Below, in pieces: positions 47,003-54,957 of a stretch of DNA of 64,000 nucleotides. The DNA is from Hansschlegelia plantiphila. GTDB lineage: Bacteria; Pseudomonadota; Alphaproteobacteria; Rhizobiales; Methylopilaceae. The notes beneath the pieces were generated by a model, which was not told the origin of the DNA, did no database searches, and saw only the letters and a list, made by a program, of their open reading frames with translations. Numbering within the stretch: position 1 is the stretch's first letter; each line of letters opens with the position of its first letter. Both the position numbers and the translations under genes were made by a program. The stretch is taken from assembly GCF_027922265.1 (NCBI RefSeq), contig NZ_BSFI01000007.1:322979-386978 (forward strand), written 5' to 3'.

Positions 47003-48193
47003 ATGCCAATCGACGATCCGGTCGGCGCATTCGTGGCTCATGGCCGCGTCGAGCGCGAGGGCGCCCCCTCCGGTCCGCTCGCCGGCCTCACCTTCGCGCT
47101 GAAGGATCTTTTCGATCTCGACGGCGTCCCGACCGGCGCCGGCAACCCGGACTGGCTGTCGAGCCACGAGGTCCCGACCCGGACCGCGCCGGTCGTTCAG
47201 CGGCTGCTCGACGCCGGGGCGCGGCTGGTGGGCAAGACCCACACCGACGAGATCGCCTGGAGCCTGAACGGCGAGAACTTCCACTACGGCGCGCCGGTCA
47301 ACGTCGCCGCGCCCGGACGCATTCCGGGCGGCTCGTCGTCGGGGTCCGCGGCGGCGGTCGCGGCGGGACTGGTCGACTTCGCGATCGGCAGCGACACCGG
47401 CGGCTCGGTCCGGCTGCCGGCGAGCTATTGCGGGCTCTACGGCCTCAGGCCCACCCACGGCCGAATCCCGATCGACGGCGCCGTGGCGCTGGCGCCGAGC
47501 TACGACGTCGTCGGCTGGTTCTCGCGCGACCCCGAGCTTTTCGCGAAGGTCGGCAAGGTGTTGCTGGGCGAGCCCGAGACGCCGCCCGAGCCGACGCGGC
47601 TGCTGATCGCCGACGACATGTTCGAGAAGGCCGAGCCCGCAGTCCGCGAGGCGCTGAGGCCGGCGCTCGAGCGCATCGAGGCGCTGTTCGGCGAGGTCGA
47701 GCATGTGGTGGTCGCGGGCGAGCGGGCGTCAGCGTGGCGCGACGTGTTCCGCGTCCTCCAGTCGAGCGAGGCCTGGGCGCTCCACGGCGAATGGGTCGAA
47801 CGGGTGCGGCCGTCCTTCGGGCCGGGCGTGAAGGAGCGCTTCGAGGCCGCCTCGAAGCTCACCGCCGCCGAGATCGGCGCGGCTCAGGCGGCGCGCGCCG
47901 AGATCAAAGCGCGGATGGAGGACCTTGTGCCGCCGGGCTCGATCCTCGTGCTGCCGACGACGCCGGGGATCGCGCCGCTCCTCAACACTCCCGAGCCCGA
48001 GCTCAACGTCTTCCGCGCCCGCGCGCTGGAGATGCTCTGCCCGGCCGGTCACGCCGGCATGCCGCAGATCTCGCTGCCGTTTGCGACCGTCGACGGCTGC
48101 CCGGTCGGCCTCTCGCTCCTAGCGCCCCGCTTCCACGACGAGACGCTGCTGGAGCTCGCGATCAAGACGAGCGCGACGACGCGGATCGTCTGA
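47003..48193 (+). CDS. amidase signature enzyme
   Basis: 396 residues. The Ser-cisSer-Lys triad is visible as Lys34 (FALKDLFDLDG), the GGSSSGSAAAVAAG motif at 109-122 and the nucleophile Ser135 (SDTGGSVRLPA). Amidase signature enzymes cleave amides to acid and ammonia. It is shorter than the GatA type and fits the AtzF/allophanate hydrolase-like or indoleacetamide hydrolase-like groups, but the substrate is not determined. It begins the 47-54 kb nitrogen-compound region. Confidence 0.9.
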   Translation: MPIDDPVGAFVAHGRVEREGAPSGPLAGLTFALKDLFDLDGVPTGAGNPDWLSSHEVPTRTAPVVQRLLDAGARLVGKTHTDEIAWSLNGENFHYGAPVNVAAPGRIPGGSSSGSAAAVAAGLVDFAIGSDTGGSVRLPASYCGLYGLRPTHGRIPIDGAVALAPSYDVVGWFSRDPELFAKVGKVLLGEPETPPEPTRLLIADDMFEKAEPAVREALRPALERIEALFGEVEHVVVAGERASAWRDVFRVLQSSEAWALHGEWVERVRPSFGPGVKERFEAASKLTAAEIGAAQAARAEIKARMEDLVPPGSILVLPTTPGIAPLLNTPEPELNVFRARALEMLCPAGHAGMPQISLPFATVDGCPVGLSLLAPRFHDETLLELAIKTSATTRIV

Positions 48194-48285
48194 CGGTTCC
48201 AGCCGTCTCAGGCTGAATCACCATCGTCATCCCGGGCTTCAACGACGCGGGTGTGCAATCAGTCGCGTCTAACCCGGTCAGGCTG

Positions 48286-48669
48286 TCACGGCCTGCGGGC
48301 GATCAGGTCGATCTCGATCAGCGCGTCATAGGCGAGGCCGGTGACGCCGACGCAGGTGCGCGCGGGCAGGCGCCCCTCCGCGAAGAAGCTGCGATAGACC
48401 GCGTTCATCTCGGCGTAGTCCTCCTTGAAGCGCGTGATGTAGACCCGCGCCATCACGACGTGTTCGAGGCCGAGCCCAAGCCCGCCGAGCACCGTCGCAA
48501 GGTTCGCCATGACGTTCCTGGTCTGCGCGGCGATCCCCTCCGGAAGCACGCCGGGGGCGTCGGGCGTGTCGGGCATCTGGCCGGTGACGAAGACGAAGCC
48601 GTCGGTCTCGACCGCATGGCTGAAGGGGGCGACCGGCTGCGGGCCGCCGGCGATCATGTGGAACAGCAT
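48286..48669 (-). CDS. RidA family protein (first copy)
   Basis: 127 residues of the RidA/YjgF fold. Conserved FVTGQMPDTPD, the long helix QTRNVMANLATVLGGLGLGL and the motif LPARTCVGVTGLAYDALIEI with the active-site arginine are present. RidA enzymes hydrolyse reactive enamines and imines released by PLP enzymes or amino acid oxidases. It is 11 bases downstream of a second RidA gene and close to an amino acid transporter, suggesting action on a product of the imported amino acid. The start could also be Met5. Confidence 0.92.
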   Translation of the reverse strand: MLFHMIAGGPQPVAPFSHAVETDGFVFVTGQMPDTPDAPGVLPEGIAAQTRNVMANLATVLGGLGLGLEHVVMARVYITRFKEDYAEMNAVYRSFFAEGRLPARTCVGVTGLAYDALIEIDLIARRP

Positions 48670-48680
48670 GGGAGCCTCGC

Positions 48681-49091
48681 TCAGTCGTTCGCTTTGAAAC
48701 AGACCATGTCGATCTCGACGAGCGCCTTACGGCCGAGCGCGGAGACGCCGACGGTGGTGCGGCTCGGGAGCGGCTGGTCCTGAGGAAAATGGCGGACATA
48801 GACGCCGTTGAAGGCCGCGAAGTCGCGCTCGAAGTCCGAGAGGTAGATGCGGACGAACATCGCGTCGGAGAGCGCGTAGCCGGCGTGGGCCAGGATGCGG
48901 CGCAGGTTCTCGAAGCACATCCCGGCCTGCGCCTCGACGCCCTCGACGAGCGGCGCGTCGGGCGCGTCGGGGTCGGTCGGGAGCTGGCCGGTGACGTAGA
49001 GGAAGCCGTTCGCCTCGACCGCGTGGGAATAGAGCGAGGACGGCGGCGGCGGCGCGGCGTCGGGAACGACGTGATGGATTTTGGGGGGCAT
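48681..49091 (-). CDS. RidA family protein (second copy)
   Basis: 136 residues from the ATG at 49091. It has SHAVEANGFLYVTGQLPTDP, the helix AQAGMCFENLRRILAHAGYA and PSRTTVGVSALGRKALVEID with the substrate arginine. It shares only moderate similarity with the neighbouring RidA, so the two are probably not a recent duplication and may act on different intermediates. A longer ORF to 49217 runs into a palindromic repeat and is not supported. Confidence 0.92.
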   Translation of the reverse strand: MPPKIHHVVPDAAPPPPSSLYSHAVEANGFLYVTGQLPTDPDAPDAPLVEGVEAQAGMCFENLRRILAHAGYALSDAMFVRIYLSDFERDFAAFNGVYVRHFPQDQPLPSRTTVGVSALGRKALVEIDMVCFKAND

Positions 49092-49133
49092 GCGGGTGTC
49101 CTGGAGGTCTATCGGCTCATACGGAGCCACGGC

Positions 49134-49220
49134 GTCATGCCCGGCGCAGCCCGGTATCCACGCCTGGATCGTGAAGCTCGACGCCGAAGGCGTGGATACC
49201 CGCGAAGGCGCGGGCATGAC
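49134..49220. repeat. GTCATGCCCG-type long palindromic repeat
   Basis: Arms GTCATGCCCG...GTATCCACGCC and GGCGTGGATACCCGCGAAG...GGGCATGAC form an inverted repeat of about 87 bases. The same arms occur at 57109-57193, where ATCCACG is replaced by ACCACGACTT. Such elements are dispersed between genes in many alphaproteobacteria. Confidence 0.85.
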
Positions 49221-49250
49221 GGCGTGTTTCCGAGTGAAACGCCCACCCCC

Positions 49251-50027
49251 TCAAATCCCGTAGCGCGTCAGGAAGCGGCGGGCGCGGTCGGTCTGCGGGG
49301 CGGTGAAGAACGCCTTCGGGTCGCCGGTCTCGATCACCCGGCCGGCGTCGAAAAAGGCGATGGTGTCGGCGACGTCGCGGGCGAAGGCCATCTCGTGGGT
49401 CACCACCATCATGGTCATGCCCTCCTTCGCGAGATCGCGCATCACCTCCAGCACCTCGCCGACCATTTCCGGGTCGAGCGCGCTGGTCGGCTCGTCGAAC
49501 AGCAGCACCTCGGGCTTCATCGCGAGCGCCCGGCTGATCGCAACGCGCTGCTTCTGGCCGCCGGAGAGCGTGTGCGGAAAGGCGTCGGCCTTGGCCTCCA
49601 GCCCGACGCGCGCGAGCAGGCGGCGCGCGTCCTCGACCGCCTCGTCCCTCGGGCGGCCGAGGACGTGGACGGGCGCCTCGATGACGTTGCCGAGCACGGT
49701 GAGGTGCGGCCAGAGCGCGAAATGCTGGAACACCATGCTGACGCGGGTGCGGGCGAGCGCCAGCTCCTTCGCCGTCATCGGCCGCGTCCCGCCCTTCGGG
49801 GAGGGGACGACGCCCATCGGCGCGCCGTTCAGCAAAATCTGCCCCGTGGTCGGCTGCTCCAGCCAGTTCACGCAGCGCAGGAAGGTCGACTTGCCGGAGC
49901 CGCTCGGGCCGACGATGCAGGCGGTCGAGCCCTTCGCGACGTCGAGGGAGACGTCGCGCAGCACCTCGATCCCGTCGAACTGCTTGCAGACGAGGCGTGC
50001 GGAGACGGCGGGCGCGGCGTCAGCCAT
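49251..50027 (-). CDS. polar amino acid ABC transporter ATP-binding protein
   Basis: 258 residues. Walker A GPSGSGKST (40-48), Q loop (VFQHFALWPH), signature LSGGQKQRV (from residue 154) and Walker B LLFDEPTSALDPEMV are intact and match the HisP/GlnQ subfamily. An unusual segment between residues 72 and 85 (VVPSPKGGTRPMTA) lengthens the ATPase fold. It overlaps the upstream permease gene by eight bases and works with the two permeases and the binding protein. Confidence 0.95.
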   Translation of the reverse strand: MADAAPAVSARLVCKQFDGIEVLRDVSLDVAKGSTACIVGPSGSGKSTFLRCVNWLEQPTTGQILLNGAPMGVVPSPKGGTRPMTAKELALARTRVSMVFQHFALWPHLTVLGNVIEAPVHVLGRPRDEAVEDARRLLARVGLEAKADAFPHTLSGGQKQRVAISRALAMKPEVLLFDEPTSALDPEMVGEVLEVMRDLAKEGMTMMVVTHEMAFARDVADTIAFFDAGRVIETGDPKAFFTAPQTDRARRFLTRYGI

Positions 50028-50676
50028 ATCGGAGGCGCGCTCCCGAGGCGACGCGGCGCACCCAGGCTTCGACGATAAGAGACAGCATCCAGTACATCCC
50101 GATGGCGACGACGAAGGGGGCGAAGGGCGTGAAATAGTTGGCGTTGATCGAGTTCGCGGCGAACGAGATCTCGCGGACGGTGATGATCATCAGCAGGGCG
50201 CTGTCCTTGATCATGACGATGATCTGGCCGCCGACCAGCGGCGCCGAGGCGTAGGCGATCTGCGGCAGCACGATCCTTCGGTACAGGGTCGCCGGCCGGA
50301 AGCCATAGGCGCGCGCCGCCTCGAAACCCTCCTTCGGCAGAGCGAGCCACGCCGAGCGGAAGATCTCGGCGAGATAGGCGGCGTTGTAGAGCGTCATGGT
50401 GACGAGGCCGGCCCACCAGGCGTCGAAGCGGAGGCCGAGCTGCGGCAGGCCGTAATAGATCACGTAGGCGAGCAGCAGGAACGGCACGCAGCGCGTCAGG
50501 TCGATCAGCGCGCGCGCCAGGCGGGCGACAGGCCTCGGCGCCTCGACCAGCACGACGGCGCCAAGCGCGCTCAAAGGCACGCTGATCGCGATCGCGGCGA
50601 CCACGAGGGAGACCGTGTTCCAGAGTCCTTCGAGGAACAGCGCGCGCTCCTGCCAGACGATCGCGAATCCGTTCAT
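50020..50676 (-). CDS. amino acid ABC transporter permease (second)
   Basis: 218 residues from the ATG at 50676, which overlaps the stop of the first permease (50673). It has five or six membrane helices and the EAA-like loop EAARAYGFRPATLYRRIVLP, of the HisM/GlnP family. The ORF remains open far upstream, antisense to nothing meaningful, so the short form is the gene. Confidence 0.93.
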   Translation of the reverse strand: MNGFAIVWQERALFLEGLWNTVSLVVAAIAISVPLSALGAVVLVEAPRPVARLARALIDLTRCVPFLLLAYVIYYGLPQLGLRFDAWWAGLVTMTLYNAAYLAEIFRSAWLALPKEGFEAARAYGFRPATLYRRIVLPQIAYASAPLVGGQIIVMIKDSALLMIITVREISFAANSINANYFTPFAPFVVAIGMYWMLSLIVEAWVRRVASGARLRYG

Positions 50677-51326
50677 GGCGCGGCGTATCCGTAGCGGCGG
50701 GCGATCAGCGCCTCGATGACCCGCTGGGCCTGCACGATGACGGCGATCAGCAGGGTGTAGATCACGGTCGCGGCGAGGAAGGGCGGCAGCGGGTCGTAGG
50801 TCGCAGCGCCGATGCGGCTCGCGGCCCGCGTGATCTCGACGACGCCGATGACGGCGACGGCGGGCGTCGCCTTCAGCAGGATGGTCATCTCGCTGACGAG
50901 CGGCCCGAGGCAGACCCGCCAGAGCTGCGGCGCGACGATGCGCCGGAACGCCAGCGTCCGCGTCATGCCGCAGGCTTCCGCCGCCTCCAGCTGGTCGCGC
51001 GGGAAGTTGGTGAGCCCCGCCCGCCAGATCTCGCAGTTGAACGGCGCGGTGTTGAGCGCGAGCGTGACGATCGCGGCCGGGACGGGGTCGAGCTCCAGGC
51101 CCATCGTCGGCAGCACGAAGAACACGAACAGCACGAAGGTCAGCAGCGGCGTCGCGCGGACGAGGCTGACATAGGTCGCGACCAGCTGGTCGGCGACCGG
51201 AATCCGCGCCCAGCGGATCAGCGCGAGCGCGAGGCCGAGCGGCACGCCGATCGCGAGCCCCGCAAGGGACAGCGCCACGGTGGTTCCCGCGCCGGTCAGC
51301 AGTGTCTCGAAAGCGGCCCAGGTCAT
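50673..51326 (-). CDS. amino acid ABC transporter permease (first)
   Basis: 217 residues with membrane helices starting at about 10 and the loop LEAAEACGMTRTLAFRRIVA matching the HisQ/GlnP permease family. It is co-encoded with the second permease through a 4-base overlap. The binding-protein gene lies upstream, separated by a 228-base spacer that carries a palindromic element. Confidence 0.94.
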   Translation of the reverse strand: MTWAAFETLLTGAGTTVALSLAGLAIGVPLGLALALIRWARIPVADQLVATYVSLVRATPLLTFVLFVFFVLPTMGLELDPVPAAIVTLALNTAPFNCEIWRAGLTNFPRDQLEAAEACGMTRTLAFRRIVAPQLWRVCLGPLVSEMTILLKATPAVAVIGVVEITRAASRIGAATYDPLPPFLAATVIYTLLIAVIVQAQRVIEALIARRYGYAAP

Positions 51327-51403
51327 GGTGGTGCGCCGGGTAGGACTCTAGGGAAGCGAGACTTCGGTTGGTCGGGTCTCGCGGGCTGGTTCGGCGAAAA
51401 AGA

Positions 51404-51527
51404 CCCTCACCCGGGCCTTCGGCCCGACCTCTCCCCACCGGGGAGAGGTGAAGGAAGAGCGCCGCCGCCTCTACACCTCTCCCCGGCGGGGAGAGGTCGA
51501 CATGGCGAAGCCATGGCGGGTGAGGGG
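51404..51527. repeat. CTCTCCCC-type repeat, inverted double copy
   Basis: CCCTCACCC at 51404-51412 and GGGTGAGGG at 51518-51526 enclose two CTCTCCCC...GGGGAGAG hairpins. It is a head-to-head version of the element at 2991-3040. It separates the binding-protein gene from the permease genes of one transporter, so transcript folding here could set different levels of the two parts. Confidence 0.85.
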
Positions 51528-51554
51528 GCCCTTCGATCTCCGGAGATGTCCGCC

Positions 51555-52376
51555 TTACTTCGTCACGGTCTCCGGCATGTCCTCGAACGACTTGCCGAGC
51601 CACTTCTTCTGCAGCGCGTAGAGCGTGCCGTCCTTGCGCTTGGCGAGGAGGAAGGCGTTGACGTAGTCGAGCAGCGCGTCGTTGCCCTTGGCGACGGCCC
51701 ACGCCGCGTAGCTCGGCGCGGTCACGGCCTGGCCGAGCTTGAAGCGCGTCGGCGCGTCGTTGGTGATGCTGACCGAGTTGACGACGCCGTTGACGACGTA
51801 GTCGACGCGGCCGGACGCCAGATCCTGATAGGCCTCGGGGAAGGAGGTGTATTCGACCACCTTGCCGACCTTGCCGCCGGTCTTCTCCAGGATCGGCTCG
51901 AGCTCCTTGATCGCGAGCGCCGAGGCGCCGCCGGACTGCACCGCCGCCGTCTTGCCGGAGAGGTCGGCGACGCTCTTGATGCTGTCGTCGTCGGCTCGCG
52001 CCACATAGTAATGCGTCGCTTCCGCGATCGGCGACGCGAAGCTCAGGCTCTTGACCCGATCGCCGGTGATGACGACGGCGGTCAGCGCCATGTCGTACTT
52101 CCCCGTCGAGACGCCGGCGAGCAGGCCGGTCCACGGGATGATCTGCTGCCTGATCTCGAACGGCGCCTCCTTGCGCAGCAGGGCGAGGAGTTCGTGGTCG
52201 AGGCCCATCGGCTTGCCGTCCTCGATGAATTCGAACGGCTTGTAGCTGTCCTCCGTCGCGACCGTCATGCCCTTGCCGGCCTTGATCTCGTCGAGGGTGG
52301 CGGCCTGCGCGGCCGTTCCGATCATGAGAAGCGCCAGAGCGGCGAGGCCGCGGCGAAGGAGGGTGTGACTGGTCAT
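51555..52376 (-). CDS. polar amino acid ABC transporter substrate-binding protein
   Basis: 273 residues from the ATG at 52376 with AGGGATG upstream. A signal peptide (1-25, ending TAAQA) precedes an SBP_bac_3 domain: MTVATEDSYKPFEFIEDGKP, GLDHELLALLRKEAPFE, KYDMALTAVVITGDRVKSL and ASGRVDYVVNGVVNSVSI. Most members carry polar or acidic amino acids, opines or related compounds. The ligand cannot be read from the sequence. It is probably regulated by the MocR gene encoded upstream. Confidence 0.94.
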   Translation of the reverse strand: MTSHTLLRRGLAALALLMIGTAAQAATLDEIKAGKGMTVATEDSYKPFEFIEDGKPMGLDHELLALLRKEAPFEIRQQIIPWTGLLAGVSTGKYDMALTAVVITGDRVKSLSFASPIAEATHYYVARADDDSIKSVADLSGKTAAVQSGGASALAIKELEPILEKTGGKVGKVVEYTSFPEAYQDLASGRVDYVVNGVVNSVSITNDAPTRFKLGQAVTAPSYAAWAVAKGNDALLDYVNAFLLAKRKDGTLYALQKKWLGKSFEDMPETVTK

Positions 52377-52484
52377 TGAACATCCCTGATCATGTTTTGC
52401 GCAGAATACGCAGTATGCCCCGTAATTCGGGGCGGACGCCGGCGGCTTGGGATGGTTCAAGCAAGGCCCACGCCATCCACCGCC

Positions 52485-52580
52485 GTCATGCCGGCCGAAG
52501 CGCCGGCATCCAGACGCACGACCATGAATCCAGTCCGGCGCCGTCGGTGCGTCTGGACCCCGGGACAAGCCCGGGGCGAC
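52485..52580. repeat. GTCATGCCGG-type long palindromic repeat
   Basis: GTCATGCCGGC... and GCATCCAGACGCACGAC... are mirrored by GGTGCGTCTGGACCCCGGG...CCCGGGGCGAC. It is one of the same broad class of dispersed palindromes as those at 49134, 54834 and 57109, here between the MocR and binding-protein genes. Confidence 0.7.
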
Positions 52581-52598
52581 GGCGGCGGTTTCGTTATT

Positions 52599-53981
52599 CT
52601 ACAGGAAGGTGGAGGCGATCTCGGGGGCTTCCGTCAGCGCGTGGGCCATGAACTCCAGCGCCCGGCGGATGTCGGCGCGTGAGGTCGGGCCGCCGAGGCA
52701 GACGCGCACCGCTTCGGTCGGCGCCCCGTTCGCGCAGAAGGCGTCGCTCGCGACCACGCCGACGCCGGTCGCCCGCATATGGCCGACGAAGGCCGAGCGG
52801 GTCCACGGCTCGGGCAGGGGAACCCAGAGGTTGAAGCTGAGCGGATCGGCCCGGAACGAGCCGCCCGGCAGGATCTCGGTCGCGAGCGCCTGCCGGGCGG
52901 TCGTCTCTGCGCGGATGAAGCGCAGCATGATGTCGGCCGTGCCGTCCTCGATCCAGCGGGTGGCGAGCGCGACCGTCAGCGGCGAGGCCATGACGTTCGC
53001 GACCCGGAGCGCCGCCGCGAACGGCCAGGCCGCGCGGGCGCTCGGCGCCACGACATAGGCCGCGCGAAGCCCCGCGCCGATGCATTTCGCGAGGCCCGCG
53101 ACGTGCCAGGTGATGTCGGGCGCGATCGCGGCGAAGGGCGAGATCTTCGACGTCGGGATGAAGCCGTAGGCGTCGTCCTCGACGATCGGCACGCCGAACT
53201 GGCGGGCGACGGCCGCGAGCGCCGTCCGCCGCTCCTCGGGGATGGTGAGCGTGGTCGGGTTCTGCAGCGTCGGGTTGAGGTAGATCGCCTTTGGGGAAAA
53301 TCGCCCGCAGGCTTGCGTGAACGCGTCGGGCGTGACGCCGTCCTCGTCCATCTCCAGCCCGACGAGCTTCAGACCGAGCTGGGCCGCGATCGAGCGCGCG
53401 CCGGGATAGGTCACGGCCTCGCACAGCACGACGTCGCCGGGCTTCGCGAGAATGCCGAAGACGCCGAGCAAAGCGGGGTGGGCGCCCGGCGTCACGAACA
53501 GCCGGTCCTGGCTCGGCACCAGCGCGCGGCGGCCGAGCCATGCGGTCGCGGCGTCCTTGTCGGCCGGCGAGCCGCCGAAACCCTGATAGCGCAGCAGCGA
53601 GACGAGGTTGCGGCCGACCTCGGCCAGCCCCTCGCGCATGAGGTCGATGAGCTCCGGATCGTCCGGCTCGGGCGGCAGGTTCATCGAGAGGTCGACAAGC
53701 TCGGGGCGCGCCGGCGCCGCGGCGCGCGAGCGGCTGGGACGACCGCTGACGAAGGTGCCCTGGCCGACGCGCGACTCCACCAGCCCGCGCTTCTGCGCCT
53801 CGACATAGCCGCGGGCGACGGTGGTGAAGTCGATCGCCAGGCGGCTCGCGAGCTTGCGCTGGGGCGGGAGGCGGTCGCCGATCGACAGACGGCCGGCCTT
53901 GACGTCGTCCTCGATCAGGTCGGCGATCGCGAGATAGCGCGGCTTGTCACTTTTCGTCAGGTCCGGCGTCCAGTCGCGCAT
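52599..53981 (-). CDS. MocR-type transcriptional regulator (GntR HTH plus aminotransferase domain)
   Basis: 460 residues from the ATG at 53981. A winged-helix GntR domain (about 12-80, DRLPPQRKLASRLAIDFTTV and RVGQGTFVSG) is fused to a class I/II aminotransferase-like domain with the PLP lysine at Lys299 in GLAKCIGAGLRAAYVV and the substrate/phosphate residues in YLNPTLQNPTT. MocR regulators bind PLP and control amino acid, amine or vitamin pathways. Its position just upstream of the binding-protein gene suggests it controls the transporter/RidA module, which is inference. Confidence 0.93.
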   Translation of the reverse strand: MRDWTPDLTKSDKPRYLAIADLIEDDVKAGRLSIGDRLPPQRKLASRLAIDFTTVARGYVEAQKRGLVESRVGQGTFVSGRPSRSRAAAPARPELVDLSMNLPPEPDDPELIDLMREGLAEVGRNLVSLLRYQGFGGSPADKDAATAWLGRRALVPSQDRLFVTPGAHPALLGVFGILAKPGDVVLCEAVTYPGARSIAAQLGLKLVGLEMDEDGVTPDAFTQACGRFSPKAIYLNPTLQNPTTLTIPEERRTALAAVARQFGVPIVEDDAYGFIPTSKISPFAAIAPDITWHVAGLAKCIGAGLRAAYVVAPSARAAWPFAAALRVANVMASPLTVALATRWIEDGTADIMLRFIRAETTARQALATEILPGGSFRADPLSFNLWVPLPEPWTRSAFVGHMRATGVGVVASDAFCANGAPTEAVRVCLGGPTSRADIRRALEFMAHALTEAPEIASTFL

Positions 53982-54208
53982 GGTCGTCCCCCAGTTCCCG
54001 CATCGGGCGCCGATCTCAGTGGCGCCGAAATTGACTGTATAGTGTTGCACGCGATTTTTGTCACGCCGGAAAGTCAGGGTAGGGGAGAGGGCGGGCCGGA
54101 TTGTCGGTCTCCATCTCCGTCCATGGCGCCTGTGTTTTGAACAGGAGATCGCTCGTTTTATGGGCGTGCGAGGCGGTCCGTCGGCCACGTAAACCGACGC
54201 AAGACGGC

Positions 54209-54230
54209 TTATTGAATGCATTATTGAATG
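54209..54230 (+). repeat. direct repeat upstream of the Nit1C promoter
   Basis: TTATTGAATG occurs twice with a 12-base period (54209-54218 and 54221-54230), about 45 bases upstream of the sigma-54 promoter. Tandem sites at this distance fit binding of an activator, but no known motif is matched. Confidence 0.6.
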
Positions 54231-54270
54231 GCTTTTGACTGTTATCGCGCGGGTTGACGCATTCCATCAA

Positions 54271-54287
54271 TTGGCACGGCCGTTGCA
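54271..54287 (+). promoter_or_regulatory. sigma-54 (RpoN) promoter of the Nit1C cluster
   Basis: TTGGCACGGCCGTTGCA contains the -24 GG (54273-54274) and -12 GC (54285-54286) with exactly ten bases between them, matching the TGGCAC-N5-TTGC consensus at nearly every position. Transcription would begin near 54298, giving a leader of about 46 bases before the ATG at 54344. RpoN control fits a nitrogen-starvation cluster. No clear NtrC site was seen upstream. Confidence 0.85.
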
Positions 54288-54343
54288 CCGTCGTCGCCAG
54301 ACCGGCGGCCGACGTGAGGGCCGCTCGCACCGAGGAGACTGCG

Positions 54344-54826
54344 ATGCCAGCCGTAACGAAGGAAGCCAACAAGAAGGGCGATTTCCTGGTCGACTACGAG
54401 ACCAAGGTGTTCGAGGACGTGAAGGCCGAGCCCGGCGAAAAGGCGCTCGTCACCTTCCACACCGTCGCCTTCGAAGGCTCGATCGGCCTCGTAAACCTGC
54501 TGCAGGCCTCCCGGCTGATCCAGAAGGGCTTCGAGACCTCCGTCCTGCTCTACGGCCCCGGCGTCACGCTCGGCGTGCAGCGCGGCTTCCCGACCCTCGG
54601 CGACGAGGCCTTTCCCGGCCACCTCAACTTCAACAACCGCATCGAGAAGATCATCGCCGACGGCGGCAAGGTCTACGCCTGCCGCTTCGCGCTGCAGGCG
54701 CTCTACGGCCACGGCGAGGGCGCGCTGATCCCGGGCGTGATCCCGATCAGCCCGCTCGACGTGCTCGACGTCGTGCTGCTGCACCGCAAGGCGAACGCCT
54801 TCATTCTCGACACCTGGACGCTGTGA
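54344..54826 (+). CDS. nitB: MSMEG_0572/Sll0783 family nitrogen starvation response protein
   Basis: 160 residues from the ATG at 54344, seven bases after GAGGAG. It matches the Sll0783/MSMEG_0572 family: [60 protein letters not shown]. It is a DsrE-like small alpha/beta protein with unknown reaction, induced by nitrogen starvation in cyanobacteria, and the first gene (nitB) of Nit1C clusters. It lies directly after the sigma-54 promoter. A longer in-frame ORF from 54254 would start upstream of the transcription start and is rejected. Confidence 0.93.
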   Translation: MPAVTKEANKKGDFLVDYETKVFEDVKAEPGEKALVTFHTVAFEGSIGLVNLLQASRLIQKGFETSVLLYGPGVTLGVQRGFPTLGDEAFPGHLNFNNRIEKIIADGGKVYACRFALQALYGHGEGALIPGVIPISPLDVLDVVLLHRKANAFILDTWTL

Positions 54827-54833
54827 TCCCGGC

Positions 54834-54951
54834 GTCGTCCCGGCCGAAGCGAAGCGCAGAGCCGGGATCGCGCGCCGGATGAGCGCCTGAGATGTCCGCC
54901 TCTTTCTGAGAACGATCCCGGATCGGCGGCGATGTCGCCGTCCGGGATGAC
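54834..54951. repeat. GTCGTCCCGG-type long palindromic repeat inside the Nit1C cluster
   Basis: GTCGTCCCGGCC...GAGCCGGGATC and GATCCCGGATCGG...CGTCCGGGATGAC form a long imperfect palindrome in the 131-base spacer between the first gene and the nitrilase gene. It may act as a partial terminator or mRNA-stabilising hairpin, giving the first gene a higher level than the rest. Confidence 0.7.
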
Positions 54952-54957
54952 GAGGAC

